Source of the DNA: Pseudomonas caspiana
GTDB lineage: Bacteria; Pseudomonadota; Gammaproteobacteria; Pseudomonadales; Pseudomonadaceae
Reading direction: 5' to 3'
Length of the DNA stretch: 64,000 nucleotides
NCBI RefSeq assembly: GCF_002158995.1
Contig: NZ_LOHF01000001.1
Coordinates: 1-64,000, forward strand
Shown here: piece by piece, positions 55,110-64,000 of the stretch
Layout: each line of letters begins with the position of its first letter
Position numbering within the stretch: position 1 is the first letter of the stretch
Position numbers and translations under genes: made by a program
The notes under the pieces: generated by a model
What the model was told of the DNA's origin: nothing
The model's database searches: none
Seen by the model: only the letters and a program-made list of their open reading frames with translations

Positions 55110-58100
55110 GGCCGTTCAACTGGAAACGCTCGCTGAAAATCCTGGGGTTGGCGCTGATTGTTATCGTCGGTCTGGTGCTCGCCAGTCTGTGGGCCCTGCT
55201 GGGTACCGAAGCCGGGAGCCGATGGGCGTTGTCCCAAGTGCCCGGTTTGCAGACGGAAAACTTCCACGGTCGTTTGGCCGGCGAGTGGCAAGCCGATCAC
55301 CTGTTCTGGCAGCAAGACGGAACGCGCGTCGAAATCGACAAGCCAGCGCTGGACTGGTCGCCGGGATGCTTGCTGAAAATGACCCTGTGCATCGACCGGT
55401 TAGACGCTGATCAGGTTCGCCTGCAATTGGCTCCAGGTGCCGACGCAGCGCAAAGCGAGCCTTTGCAATTGCCTGATCTGAAGCTTCCGTTGGCAATCCG
55501 TCTGGGCGATGTGCGTATCGGCAGCTTTCTTCTGGATGGCACTGAGCAGGCCGCCGACTTGCAATTGGCGGCGCACTGGACCGCTGAAGGCCTGCGCCTG
55601 GATAACGTGCATGTTCGTCGTGATGAAATGGCGCTTGATCTGGCGGGGCTGCTTCAGCCTTCCGGGGACTGGCCGCTTTCTGCGACCGGGCTGGTGAAAT
55701 TGCCGGACGTTGACGGTCGCGTCTGGACGCTCAATCTGGATATCAAGGGCAACCTGCTCAACACCTTGCAGCTCAAGGGCATTAGCAGTGGCTACCTGCA
55801 GGGCCTGTTGAGCGGCGAATTGCAGCCGCTGGCAGAGAATCTGCCCGCGCAGTTAAGGATCAGTGCGCAGCCGTTCAAAGCGAGCGATTCACTGCCCGAT
55901 ACTTTGCAGCTCAATCAGTTGCTGCTGGATGCAGCGGGCGACCTGCTGAGCGGTTATCGCTTGCAGGGTTCCGCCAGCCTGCCCGCCGAACAGGGCCCTG
56001 TGCTATTGGCGCTCAAGGGGCGCGTGGATGCAAAGGGCGCAGTGATTGAGGCGCTCGACCTGAATGCCAGCGCTGAACAGCGTTTGAGCCTGAATGGCAC
56101 GCTGAACTGGGAACATGAATTACGTGCCGACGCGAAACTCGACTGGCTTGATTTCCCTTGGCACCGCTTGTACCCGCTGATCGAAGAACCCCAGGTGGCT
56201 TTGCGCAAGTTCACTGGCGAGGTCTCCTACACCGGCGGCAAGTACCTGGGGAATTTCAGCGCCAATCTGGATGGCCCGGCAGGCGCGTTCAGTCTTGTCA
56301 GTCCGTTTAGTGGTGACCTGACTCAGGTCTTCCTGCCGCAGTTGGAAATGGTTGCCGGGCAGGGTAAGGCCACAGGGCATTTAAACCTGAAATTTGCCAA
56401 TGGCATTGGTTGGGATACTGCGCTGGATCTGAGCGCCATCGATCCTGCCTATTGGGTCGCGCAGATGCCCGGCACCCTGGCAGGACCGTTGCGCAGCAAA
56501 GGGCAGATCAGGAACGAACAGTTGAGCCTGAATGCGGACCTGGATCTCAAGGGGCGTTTACGCGGCCAGCCTGCGGCGTTGCAGGTCAAAGCCGATGGTA
56601 CCGGTGACAAATGGAACGTCGGTGTTCTTGAAGTGCGTCTCGGTGATAACCGGATTCAGGGTAATGGCAGCCTGCAGCAGCGTCTGCTCGGTCAGCTGGA
56701 AATCAACCTGCCGCGACTTGGACAACTATGGCCCGGGTTGCAAGGGCAGGTCAAAGGTCGTCTTGATGTGGCCGGAACACTACAAGCGCCGCAAGGCCAG
56801 TTGGGGCTGCAAGGCTCGCAGCTGGCTTTTCAGGACAACCAACTGAAAGCCTTGAACGTCAGTGCCAGACTCGACAATGCCCAGCGGGCCAATATCGATA
56901 TCAAAGGCACCGGTATTCAAGCAGGCGACACGCAATTGGGTACGCTGGTCGTCGACGCTCAGGGTGATATCAAACGCCAACAGATGAAACTCGACTTGCA
57001 GGGACCCTTACTCAAACTGGCGATGGGGCTGGATGGCAATCTGGACAAAGGCAACTGGCGCGGACGCCTGGTCAGTGGCGATGTACAGACAGGCGGCCAG
57101 CGCTGGCAATTGCAGCAACCGGCCAGGCTGGAGCGGTTAGCTGACGGCAAGGTGAACTTTGGTGCGCATTGCTGGTTATCAGGCGCGGCCAGCTTGTGTG
57201 GTGAAGATCAGCGTTTGATGCCCGAACCGCGCCTGCGTTACCACCTCAAGAACTTTCCTCTCGACAGTCTGGCCCAGTGGTTTCCCAAGGATTTTGCCTG
57301 GAAAGGCTCGCTCAATGCTGACGTGCAACTCGACGTCCCGGCTGCGGGCCCTAACGGGCAAATCACAGTCAATGCCAGCGGTGGAACGCTACGGGTGAAG
57401 GAGAAGGCTCAATGGCTGGACTTCCCCTATGAGAGTCTGATGCTGACCAGCACGCTGACTCCAAAGCTCATCGACAGCCGTCTGGATTTTCGTGGTGAAA
57501 AGCTTGGCGCATTGCAGGTCAACGCCCGAATTGATCCTTTGGCAAAAAACAAAACGTTGAGCGGCGACTTTAGCCTGAGCGGGCTGGATCTCTCCATTGC
57601 GCGGCCATTCGTGCCCATGGTGCAGAAGCTCAATGGGCGTCTGAATGGCAGCGGTCGGCTTTCTGGAGGCCTTCTGACCCCGCAGGTGAACGGTAACGTG
57701 ACCCTCAGCGGTGGCGAAATTTCCGGACCGGAGCTGCCGATGAGTTTGCAGGACCTGCAGATTCAGGCGCTGATCGCCGGAGAGAACGTTCAGCTCGATG
57801 GACGATGGAAAAGCGGCGACACCGGTGAGGGACGTCTGGCCGGGCAGATTGGCTGGAGCCAGGCGCTGGTGGTCGATCTGAGCCTCAAAGGTTCGCGCCT
57901 GCCAATCACGGTTGAACCCTACGCCAGACTCGAAGCGGCCCCCGATCTGAAAATCGCTATGCAGGACGGCCGTCTGGGTATCTCCGGCAAAGTACTGATT
58001 CCCAAAGGCACGATCACTGTCCGTGAACTGCCGCCATCCACGGTCAAGTTGTCAGGCGATACGGTGATCGTTGGGCAGCAAACGGAGGAGGGCGCGCCGC

Positions 58101-58795
58101 CTCTGGCGATGGCCATGGATATCGATGTTCAGGTAGGTCAGGAGAAGCTGAGTTTCACCGGCTTTGGCTTGACGGCGGACCTTGCAGGGCGGGTCCATAT
58201 CGGCGACAACCTGGATACCCGTGGTGAGCTCAATCTGAACAATGGACGTTATCGCGCTTATGGGCAGCGTTTGACGATTCGCAAGGCGCGTCTGCTGTTT
58301 GCCGGACCTATTGATCAGCCGTATCTGGATGTTGAAGCGATTCGGCAAACGGATGAGGTTGTGGCGGGCATCCGCTTGTCCGGGAGCGCCGAGCAACCGA
58401 CGACGACGGTGTTTTCCGAACCGGCGATGAGTCAGGAGCAAGCGTTGTCCTATCTGGTGCTGGGGCGGCCTTTGAACAACACAGGCGAAGACAGCAACGT
58501 GATGGCTCAGGCGGCGCTGGCATTAGGACTGGCAGGCAGTGAGTCGACCACTGGCAAGCTGGCCGGAGACCTGGGTATCCGGGATTTCGAGCTGGATACC
58601 TCTGGCTCAGGAGATAAAACCAACGTCGTTGCCAGCGGCAAAATCACCGATAAACTCAGCCTGCGTTATGGCGTCGGGGTGTTTGAACCCGCCAATACCA
58701 TTGCCTTGCGCTATATGTTGAGCAAAAAGGTCTACCTGGAGGCCGCAAGCGGTCTGGCCAGTTCGCTGGATATTTTCTATAAGCGCGATTTTTGA
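55106..58795 (+). CDS. tamB: Translocation and assembly module inner-membrane protein TamB
   Basis: A 1229-residue, AsmA-like bridge protein. One N-terminal helix (about residues 12-32, LALIVIVGLVLASLWALLG) anchors it to the inner membrane; the rest is a long beta-rich groove. The C-terminal DUF490 (TamB_C) domain covers about residues 880-1229 (GRYRAYGQRLTIRKARLLF, YGVGVFEPANTIALRYMLS), which contacts TamA. Overlapping start (ATGA) with tamA. Size agrees with the family. Confidence 0.92.
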   Translation: MRPFNWKRSLKILGLALIVIVGLVLASLWALLGTEAGSRWALSQVPGLQTENFHGRLAGEWQADHLFWQQDGTRVEIDKPALDWSPGCLLKMTLCIDRLDADQVRLQLAPGADAAQSEPLQLPDLKLPLAIRLGDVRIGSFLLDGTEQAADLQLAAHWTAEGLRLDNVHVRRDEMALDLAGLLQPSGDWPLSATGLVKLPDVDGRVWTLNLDIKGNLLNTLQLKGISSGYLQGLLSGELQPLAENLPAQLRISAQPFKASDSLPDTLQLNQLLLDAAGDLLSGYRLQGSASLPAEQGPVLLALKGRVDAKGAVIEALDLNASAEQRLSLNGTLNWEHELRADAKLDWLDFPWHRLYPLIEEPQVALRKFTGEVSYTGGKYLGNFSANLDGPAGAFSLVSPFSGDLTQVFLPQLEMVAGQGKATGHLNLKFANGIGWDTALDLSAIDPAYWVAQMPGTLAGPLRSKGQIRNEQLSLNADLDLKGRLRGQPAALQVKADGTGDKWNVGVLEVRLGDNRIQGNGSLQQRLLGQLEINLPRLGQLWPGLQGQVKGRLDVAGTLQAPQGQLGLQGSQLAFQDNQLKALNVSARLDNAQRANIDIKGTGIQAGDTQLGTLVVDAQGDIKRQQMKLDLQGPLLKLAMGLDGNLDKGNWRGRLVSGDVQTGGQRWQLQQPARLERLADGKVNFGAHCWLSGAASLCGEDQRLMPEPRLRYHLKNFPLDSLAQWFPKDFAWKGSLNADVQLDVPAAGPNGQITVNASGGTLRVKEKAQWLDFPYESLMLTSTLTPKLIDSRLDFRGEKLGALQVNARIDPLAKNKTLSGDFSLSGLDLSIARPFVPMVQKLNGRLNGSGRLSGGLLTPQVNGNVTLSGGEISGPELPMSLQDLQIQALIAGENVQLDGRWKSGDTGEGRLAGQIGWSQALVVDLSLKGSRLPITVEPYARLEAAPDLKIAMQDGRLGISGKVLIPKGTITVRELPPSTVKLSGDTVIVGQQTEEGAPPLAMAMDIDVQVGQEKLSFTGFGLTADLAGRVHIGDNLDTRGELNLNNGRYRAYGQRLTIRKARLLFAGPIDQPYLDVEAIRQTDEVVAGIRLSGSAEQPTTTVFSEPAMSQEQALSYLVLGRPLNNTGEDSNVMAQAALALGLAGSESTTGKLAGDLGIRDFELDTSGSGDKTNVVASGKITDKLSLRYGVGVFEPANTIALRYMLSKKVYLEAASGLASSLDIFYKRDF

Positions 58796-58956
58796 CCGCA
58801 GCAGGGACTGGGATGCGGCCTTAGGGGTGACGCTACGCTGTCATGGAGCAAGCCACTCCCAATGTTTGCTTCCTGATCGCGCTGTACTCTAGGTCGATCA
58901 AGACTTTCATGGTTAACTTCCGGGTCTAACCAACCCGTGGAAAAAGGATTCAGTTC

Positions 58957-59457
58957 ATGGCTCAAGTGACTCGCAGAGGCAACCCCGTTCAAATCAATGG
59001 CGAACTGCCGAAAGTCGGTGCTGCAGCCCCGGCCTTTTCGCTGGTCGGTAGTGATCTGGCTGACGTGACCCTGGCCGATTTCGCCGGCAAGCGCAAAGTA
59101 CTGAACATCTTCCCAAGCGTTGACACCCCAACCTGCGCTACCTCGGTACGCAAGTTCAACGCCCAGGCCAATAACCTGACCAACACCGTGGTGCTGTGCA
59201 TCTCCGCTGATCTGCCGTTCGCCCAGGCACGCTTCTGCGGTGCGGAAGGTCTGGAAAACGTGAAGAACCTGTCCACCCTGCGTGGCGGCAAGTTCAAGGA
59301 AGACTACGGTGTTGCCATCGCTGATGGCCCGATGGTCGGTCTGACCACTCGTGCTGTGGTCGTGCTCGATGAGAACGACAAAGTGCTCTACAGCGAACTG
59401 GTTCCGGAAATCGGCCAGGAGCCTGACTACGACGCAGCGTTGGCTGTATTGAAGTAA
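58957..59457 (+). CDS. tpx: Thiol peroxidase Tpx
   Basis: A 166-residue atypical 2-Cys peroxiredoxin. Peroxidatic Cys60 in [13 protein letters not shown] and resolving Cys94 in ARFCGAEG; reduces peroxides with thioredoxin. AAAAGGATTCAGTTC precedes the ATG. Single-gene unit ending at a strong terminator. Confidence 0.95.
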   Translation: MAQVTRRGNPVQINGELPKVGAAAPAFSLVGSDLADVTLADFAGKRKVLNIFPSVDTPTCATSVRKFNAQANNLTNTVVLCISADLPFAQARFCGAEGLENVKNLSTLRGGKFKEDYGVAIADGPMVGLTTRAVVVLDENDKVLYSELVPEIGQEPDYDAALAVLK

Positions 59458-59474
59458 CAGTTGGTAATACTTGG

Positions 59475-59506
59475 ACGGCCTGAATATGTTCAGGCCGTTT
59501 TCGTTT
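59475..59506 (+). terminator. Rho-independent terminator after tpx
   Basis: Perfect 10-bp stem ACGGCCTGAA and complement, loop TATG, then TTTTCGTTT. Confidence 0.92.
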
Positions 59507-59616
59507 ACGCTTCAGGTGCTTAACAAATGTAATGACAAGGTAAATTGCCGGTAAAGGCGCTTTGCTTGTCACGCATCTGTGCTTATTGTTCAGCCTCCTG
59601 AAAAGCCCCATCCGCA

Positions 59617-60927
59617 ATGGTTGATTTATTCATGCAATCGTCTGGCCCCCGTAGTTCTCGTCGCTGGCTCATCAGTCTTTTGGTCCTGCTGATAATCGTC
59701 GGTTTGTGCTGGTGGTTATGGCCGAAATCTGCACCGAGCAAAGACGCCGCACACGGCAAAACCGGCGGTACGGCCTCAAGCGGCATGGCGCGCCCGGGCT
59801 TTGGCGGTTCGACCGTTGCCGTACCGGTACGGGTAGCCCCGGCGGTGCTGGGTGATTTTCCGATTTACTACAAAGCGCTTGGCACTGTGACGGCGATGAA
59901 TACCATCAACGTGCGCAGTCGGGTGGCGGGCGAACTGGTCAAGATCAACTTTCAGGAAGGGCAGATGGTCAAGGCCGGGGATTTGCTGGCCGAGATCGAC
60001 CCGCGCAGTTATCAGATTGCCTTGCAGCAGGCTGAAGGTACGTTGGCGACCAATCAGGCATTGCTGAAGAATGCTCAACTGGATGTGCAGCGCTACCGTG
60101 GTTTGTACGCCGAAGACAGTATCGCCAAACAGACCCTGGATACTGCCGAATCACTGGTCAATCAGTATCAGGGCACGATCAAGACCAATCAGGCGGCCGT
60201 GGGGGATGCCAGGCTCAATCTTGAGTTCACCCGGATTCGTGCGCCGATTTCTGGTCGCATTGGCCTCAAACAACTGGACGTCGGCAATCTGGTGGCGGCC
60301 AACGACACCACCGCGCTGGTAATCATCACCCAGACCAAGCCCATTACCGTTGCGTTCACACTGCCGGAGAAAGACCTGTCGGCAGTGATTTCCCGCTATC
60401 GCAGTGGCGACAAGCTGCCGGTGGAAGCGTGGGACCGTGGCGATGAGAAGCAGCAGGCCCAAGGCGTGCTGGCGAGTCTCGATAACCAGATCGATGTGGC
60501 CACCGGAACCTTGAAGTTCAAGGCCCGCTTCGATAACCAGAATGAAGTGCTGTTCCCTAACCAGTTCGTCAACGTGCATCTGCTGGCCGATACCCTCAAG
60601 CAGGCGGTACTGGTGCCGACGGCAGCAATTCAGTTCGGCACCAACGGTACCTTTGTGTACGCGATGGATGGCGACAACAAGGTCAAGATCCGGGTGCTCA
60701 AGACGGGTGCCAACAATGAACAGTTGACGGTTGTCAGCGAAGGACTGGCGGCCGGGGATCGTGTTGTACTTGAAGGTACCGACCGCCTGCGCGATGGGGC
60801 TGCGGTAGAGGTGGTCAGCGACAGCAAAGACGTACCGAGTACCCCAGGTCAGCAATTGCAGGGCAAGCCGGGCAAGAACAGCGATGAGTCGGCGTCGGCA
60901 GGCAAGGCGGAAAGCACGCGCGCATGA
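59617..60927 (+). CDS. mdtA: RND efflux periplasmic adaptor (MdtA/MuxA type)
   Basis: A 436-residue membrane fusion protein of a tripartite efflux pump. One N-terminal helix (about residues 15-35), then the lipoyl/hairpin region ([41 protein letters not shown]) and barrel domain ([39 protein letters not shown]). It bridges MdtB and an outer-membrane channel. ATG 59617 is used; ATG 59632 is an alternative. Overlaps mdtB by 4 bp. In P. aeruginosa the counterpart is MuxA. Confidence 0.9.
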   Translation: MVDLFMQSSGPRSSRRWLISLLVLLIIVGLCWWLWPKSAPSKDAAHGKTGGTASSGMARPGFGGSTVAVPVRVAPAVLGDFPIYYKALGTVTAMNTINVRSRVAGELVKINFQEGQMVKAGDLLAEIDPRSYQIALQQAEGTLATNQALLKNAQLDVQRYRGLYAEDSIAKQTLDTAESLVNQYQGTIKTNQAAVGDARLNLEFTRIRAPISGRIGLKQLDVGNLVAANDTTALVIITQTKPITVAFTLPEKDLSAVISRYRSGDKLPVEAWDRGDEKQQAQGVLASLDNQIDVATGTLKFKARFDNQNEVLFPNQFVNVHLLADTLKQAVLVPTAAIQFGTNGTFVYAMDGDNKVKIRVLKTGANNEQLTVVSEGLAAGDRVVLEGTDRLRDGAAVEVVSDSKDVPSTPGQQLQGKPGKNSDESASAGKAESTRA

Positions 60928-63900
60928 ACATCTCCCGACTGTTCATCCTGCGTCCGGTCGCGACGACCCTGAGCATGCTGGCCATCGTGTTGGCCGGCTT
61001 GATCGCGTACAAATTGCTGCCGGTTTCGGCGCTGCCGCAAGTCGATTACCCGACGATCCGGGTGATGACGCTGTATCCAGGCGCCAGTCCGCAAGTCATG
61101 ACCAGTGCGGTAACAGCACCGCTGGAGCGTCAATTCGGGCAAATGCCGGGCCTCAGCCAGATGGCGTCTACCAGTTCTGGTGGTGCGTCGGTGATCACCC
61201 TGCGATTCAGTCTTGATCTGAACATGGATGTGGCCGAGCAGTCGGTACAGGCGGCGATCAACGCCGCGACCAATCTTTTGCCCACGGATTTGCCCGCGCC
61301 CCCGGTCTACAACAAGGTCAATCCGGCTGATACCCCGGTCCTGACTCTGGCGATTACTTCCAAGACCATGTTGTTGCCCAAACTCAACGATCTGGTCGAT
61401 ACGCGCATGGCGCAGAAAATTTCCCAGATCAGCGGCGTCGGCATGGTCAGCATTGCCGGTGGTCAACGTCAGGCGGTCAGGATCAAGGTCAACCCCGATG
61501 CGCTGGCAGCCAATGGCCTGAACCTGGCGGATGTACGCACACTGATTGGTGCGTCCAACGTCAACCAGCCCAAGGGTAACTTCGACGGCCCGACCCGGGT
61601 TTCGATGCTCGATGCCAACGATCAGCTCAAATCTCCTGAGGAGTACGCCAATCTGATTCTGGCCTACAGCAACGGCGCACCGCTGCGACTCAAGGATGTG
61701 GCCGAAATTGTTGATGGTGCCGAGAACGAGCGTCTCGCGGCCTGGGCCAACGAAAATCAGGCCGTGTTGCTCAACATCCAGCGCCAGCCGGGTGCGAACG
61801 TGATTGAGGTCGTGGATCGTATCAAGGCGCTCCTGCCGAGCATCACTGACAATTTGCCTGCGGGCCTCGATGTGGCAGTACTGACGGATCGCACGCAGAC
61901 GATCCGGGCCTCGGTCAAAGACGTGCAGCACGAACTGCTGATCGCCATCGTGCTGGTGGTCCTGGTGACGTTTCTGTTCTTGCGTCGCTTCAGTGCGACG
62001 ATCATTCCGTCGATTGCCGTACCGCTGTCGCTGGTGGGTACCTTCGGGGTGATGTATCTGGCGGGCTTTTCGGTCAACAACCTGACGTTGATGGCCATGA
62101 CCATCGCCACCGGCTTTGTGGTCGATGACGCCATCGTCATGCTGGAAAACATCTCGCGGCATATCGAAGAAGGCGAAACGCCGATGCAGGCGGCGCTCAA
62201 GGGCGCGAAGCAGATTGGCTTTACCCTTGTGTCGCTGACCATTTCGCTGATTGCCGTGTTGATTCCCCTGCTGTTCATGGCTGACGTCGTGGGGCGGTTG
62301 TTCCGTGAATTCGCGATCACCCTGGCAGTGGCGATCCTGATCTCGCTGGTGGTTTCGCTGACGCTGACGCCGATGATGTGTGCCCGGTTGCTCAAGCGTG
62401 AACCCAAGGAAGAAGATCAAAGCCGCTTCTATCGTGCCAGCGGTGCCTGGCTGGACTGGCTGGTTGAGGCCTACGGCAACAAGTTGCGCTGGGTGCTCAA
62501 GCATCAACCGCTGACTTTGCTGGTGGCGATTGGCACTCTGGCGTTGACCGTTTTTCTCTACATGGTCGTGCCCAAAGGGTTTTTTCCGGTGCAGGACACC
62601 GGCGTCATTCAGGGCATCTCCGAGGCGCCGCAATCGGTTTCCTTCGCCGCCATGAGCGAACGCCAGCAATCTTTGGCGAAGATCATTCTGCAAGACCCTG
62701 ACGTGGCCAGTCTTTCCTCCTACATTGGGGTTGATGGCGATAACGCAACGCTTAACAGCGGTCGTCTGCTGATTAACCTGAAGTCCCACGGTGAGCGGGA
62801 TGTCACCGCAACGCAGATTATCCAGCGCTTGCAGCCGCAACTGGACAAGCTGTCCGGTATTCGACTGTTTCTACAGCCGGTACAGGACCTGACTATCGAA
62901 GACCGGGTCAGTCGTACCCAGTATCAATTCAGCATGTCGTCCCCGGACGCCGAGCTGCTGAGCTTGTGGAGCGGGCGGCTGGTGGATGCGTTGAGCAAGC
63001 GCCCGGAACTGACTGACGTCGCCAGTGACCTGCAGGACAAGGGTTTGCAGGTCTATCTGGCAATCGATCGGGATGCGGCGAGCCGGCTGGGCGTGACCGT
63101 AGCGAATATCACTGACGCGTTGTATGACGCTTTCGGCCAACGGCAGATTTCGACGATCTACACTCAGGCCAGCCAGTACCGGGTGGTGTTGCAGGCCGCC
63201 ACGGCTAGCGAGCTGGGGCCTGAGGCGCTTGATCAGATCCACGTGAAGACTACCGATGGTGCGCAGGTCAAACTGTCGAGTCTGGCGCGAGTTGAACAGC
63301 GTCAGGCGCAACTGGCCATTGCGCATATGGGGCAATTCCCGGCCGTCATGATGTCTTTCAATCTGGCGCCTGATGTGGCGCTGGGCGCCGCCGTCGAGAT
63401 TATTCAGCAGGTCGAAAAAGACATCGGTATGCCAATTGGCGTGCAGACCGAGTTCCAGGGTGCCGCTCAGGCCTTCCAGGCATCGTTGTCCAGCACCTTG
63501 CTGCTGATCCTCGCGGCGGTCGTGACCATGTACATCGTGCTGGGTGTGCTGTACGAGAGCTACATTCACCCAATCACCATTCTGTCGACCCTGCCGTCGG
63601 CAGCCGTCGGTGCTTTGTTGGCCTTGCTGATCAGTGGCAACGACTTGGGCATGATCGCGATTATCGGCATCATCCTGTTGATCGGCATCGTCAAGAAAAA
63701 CGCCATCATGATGATCGACTTCGCCCTCGACGCCGAACGTAACCGGGGCGTGGATCCTGAAACGGCTATTTACGAAGCAGCGCTGCTACGTTTCCGGCCG
63801 ATTCTCATGACCACCATGGCGGCTTTGTTTGGCGCTGTGCCGTTGATGCTGGCGAGCGGTTCCGGCGCAGAACTGCGTCAACCGTTGGGTCTGGTGATGG

Positions 63901-64000
63901 TCGGCGGCTTGATGTTGAGCCAGGTGTTGACCCTGTTCACGACGCCGGTGATTTACCTGTACTTTGATCGCATGGGACGTCGCTGGGGCCGTAAACCGGA
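60924..64000 (+). CDS. mdtB: RND efflux permease (MdtB/MuxB type), incomplete at window edge
   Basis: About 1025 residues before the window ends, close to the family's full length of about 1030-1040. An RND antiporter: [20 protein letters not shown] helix 1, proton-relay TM4 [20 protein letters not shown] with the Asp pair, and the large [17 protein letters not shown] hairpin region. Exports drugs with MdtA and an outer-membrane protein; MdtC would lie to the right, outside the window. ATGA overlap with mdtA. Confidence 0.93.
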   Translation, partial: MNISRLFILRPVATTLSMLAIVLAGLIAYKLLPVSALPQVDYPTIRVMTLYPGASPQVMTSAVTAPLERQFGQMPGLSQMASTSSGGASVITLRFSLDLNMDVAEQSVQAAINAATNLLPTDLPAPPVYNKVNPADTPVLTLAITSKTMLLPKLNDLVDTRMAQKISQISGVGMVSIAGGQRQAVRIKVNPDALAANGLNLADVRTLIGASNVNQPKGNFDGPTRVSMLDANDQLKSPEEYANLILAYSNGAPLRLKDVAEIVDGAENERLAAWANENQAVLLNIQRQPGANVIEVVDRIKALLPSITDNLPAGLDVAVLTDRTQTIRASVKDVQHELLIAIVLVVLVTFLFLRRFSATIIPSIAVPLSLVGTFGVMYLAGFSVNNLTLMAMTIATGFVVDDAIVMLENISRHIEEGETPMQAALKGAKQIGFTLVSLTISLIAVLIPLLFMADVVGRLFREFAITLAVAILISLVVSLTLTPMMCARLLKREPKEEDQSRFYRASGAWLDWLVEAYGNKLRWVLKHQPLTLLVAIGTLALTVFLYMVVPKGFFPVQDTGVIQGISEAPQSVSFAAMSERQQSLAKIILQDPDVASLSSYIGVDGDNATLNSGRLLINLKSHGERDVTATQIIQRLQPQLDKLSGIRLFLQPVQDLTIEDRVSRTQYQFSMSSPDAELLSLWSGRLVDALSKRPELTDVASDLQDKGLQVYLAIDRDAASRLGVTVANITDALYDAFGQRQISTIYTQASQYRVVLQAATASELGPEALDQIHVKTTDGAQVKLSSLARVEQRQAQLAIAHMGQFPAVMMSFNLAPDVALGAAVEIIQQVEKDIGMPIGVQTEFQGAAQAFQASLSSTLLLILAAVVTMYIVLGVLYESYIHPITILSTLPSAAVGALLALLISGNDLGMIAIIGIILLIGIVKKNAIMMIDFALDAERNRGVDPETAIYEAALLRFRPILMTTMAALFGAVPLMLASGSGAELRQPLGLVMVGGLMLSQVLTLFTTPVIYLYFDRMGRRWGRKP

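Noticed and set aside
58820..58855. GACGCTACGCTGTCATGGAGC near the end of tamB, resembling the CGCTGTCG repeat core
   Set aside because: Only about eight bases match, and no REP arm follows.
60849..62840. A 663-residue minus-strand open frame opposite mdtB
   Set aside because: Low-complexity His/Arg/Gln-rich product typical of the antisense of high-GC genes; mdtB is clearly coding in the other direction.

Overview
The window is a stretch of a Pseudomonas chromosome, most likely from the P. fluorescens lineage. The reasons are high-GC codon use, Pseudomonas-type gene sets (tamA-tamB, tpx and mdtA-mdtB in a row, gudD-gudP, FAN1, a short-form pst operon) and about seventeen REP/REPIN-like inverted repeats with the usual TGTAGGAGC or TGTGGGAGC ends. 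No tRNA, rRNA, CRISPR array, IS transposase or prophage was found. The first bases cut through a repeat. The last gene, mdtB, runs off the right edge close to its expected end.

Layout. 0.2-8.5 kb: a complete nit1C (Nit1) cluster. The sigma-54 activator gene nitA reads left, and nitBCDEFGH read right from a recognisable -24/-12 promoter (nitrilase, radical SAM protein, acetyltransferase, AIR-synthase-like protein, flavin oxidoreductase and two small proteins of unknown function). This family is linked to cyanide/nitrile nitrogen assimilation. 8.8-9.8 kb: a SIR2-like DUF4917 protein. 9.9-13.0 kb: a GntR regulator, MFS transporter and amidohydrolase cassette. 13.3-21.4 kb: a two-component system, formate/nitrite-type channel, acetyltransferase, exported S8 protease, nicotinamidase, 2-hydroxyacid dehydrogenase and DUF1345 protein. 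21.7-25.5 kb: glucarate catabolism (gudD, gudP and a divergent FadR-type regulator with visible operator sites). 25.7-28.8 kb: a lipoprotein hydrolase, then two AT-rich genes that I do not recognise. 29.1-37.5 kb: VOC and GFA proteins, a chemoreceptor with a FliA-type promoter, a mannose-isomerase-like protein, exonuclease III, an AbrB-type membrane protein with divergent LysR, a small acidic protein and a deoxyribosyltransferase. 37.6-39.3 kb: a FAN1 nuclease.

39.5-46.6 kb is the least understood region. It is a nine-gene leftward operon: ureidoglycolate-lyase-like and PuuE/allantoinase-like hydrolases, a complete polar amino-acid-type ABC importer, two dehydrogenases and a terminal GntR regulator. 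I infer an uptake and degradation route for a ureide- or amide-like compound that differs from ordinary allantoin. 47.0 kb: a small exported Gly/Ser-rich protein. 47.6-51.4 kb: pstSCAB with a Pho-box-like site and an intercistronic terminator after pstS. 51.4-53.3 kb: LysR and GNAT genes. 53.4-58.8 kb: tamA-tamB. 59-64 kb: tpx, then mdtA and mdtB.

The REP-like repeats fall into several sequence families. One family is present three times, and every copy lies between convergent genes, where it could serve as a two-way terminator. Others lie inside the nit operon. All functional calls come from reading motifs and gene order. No database search was run.
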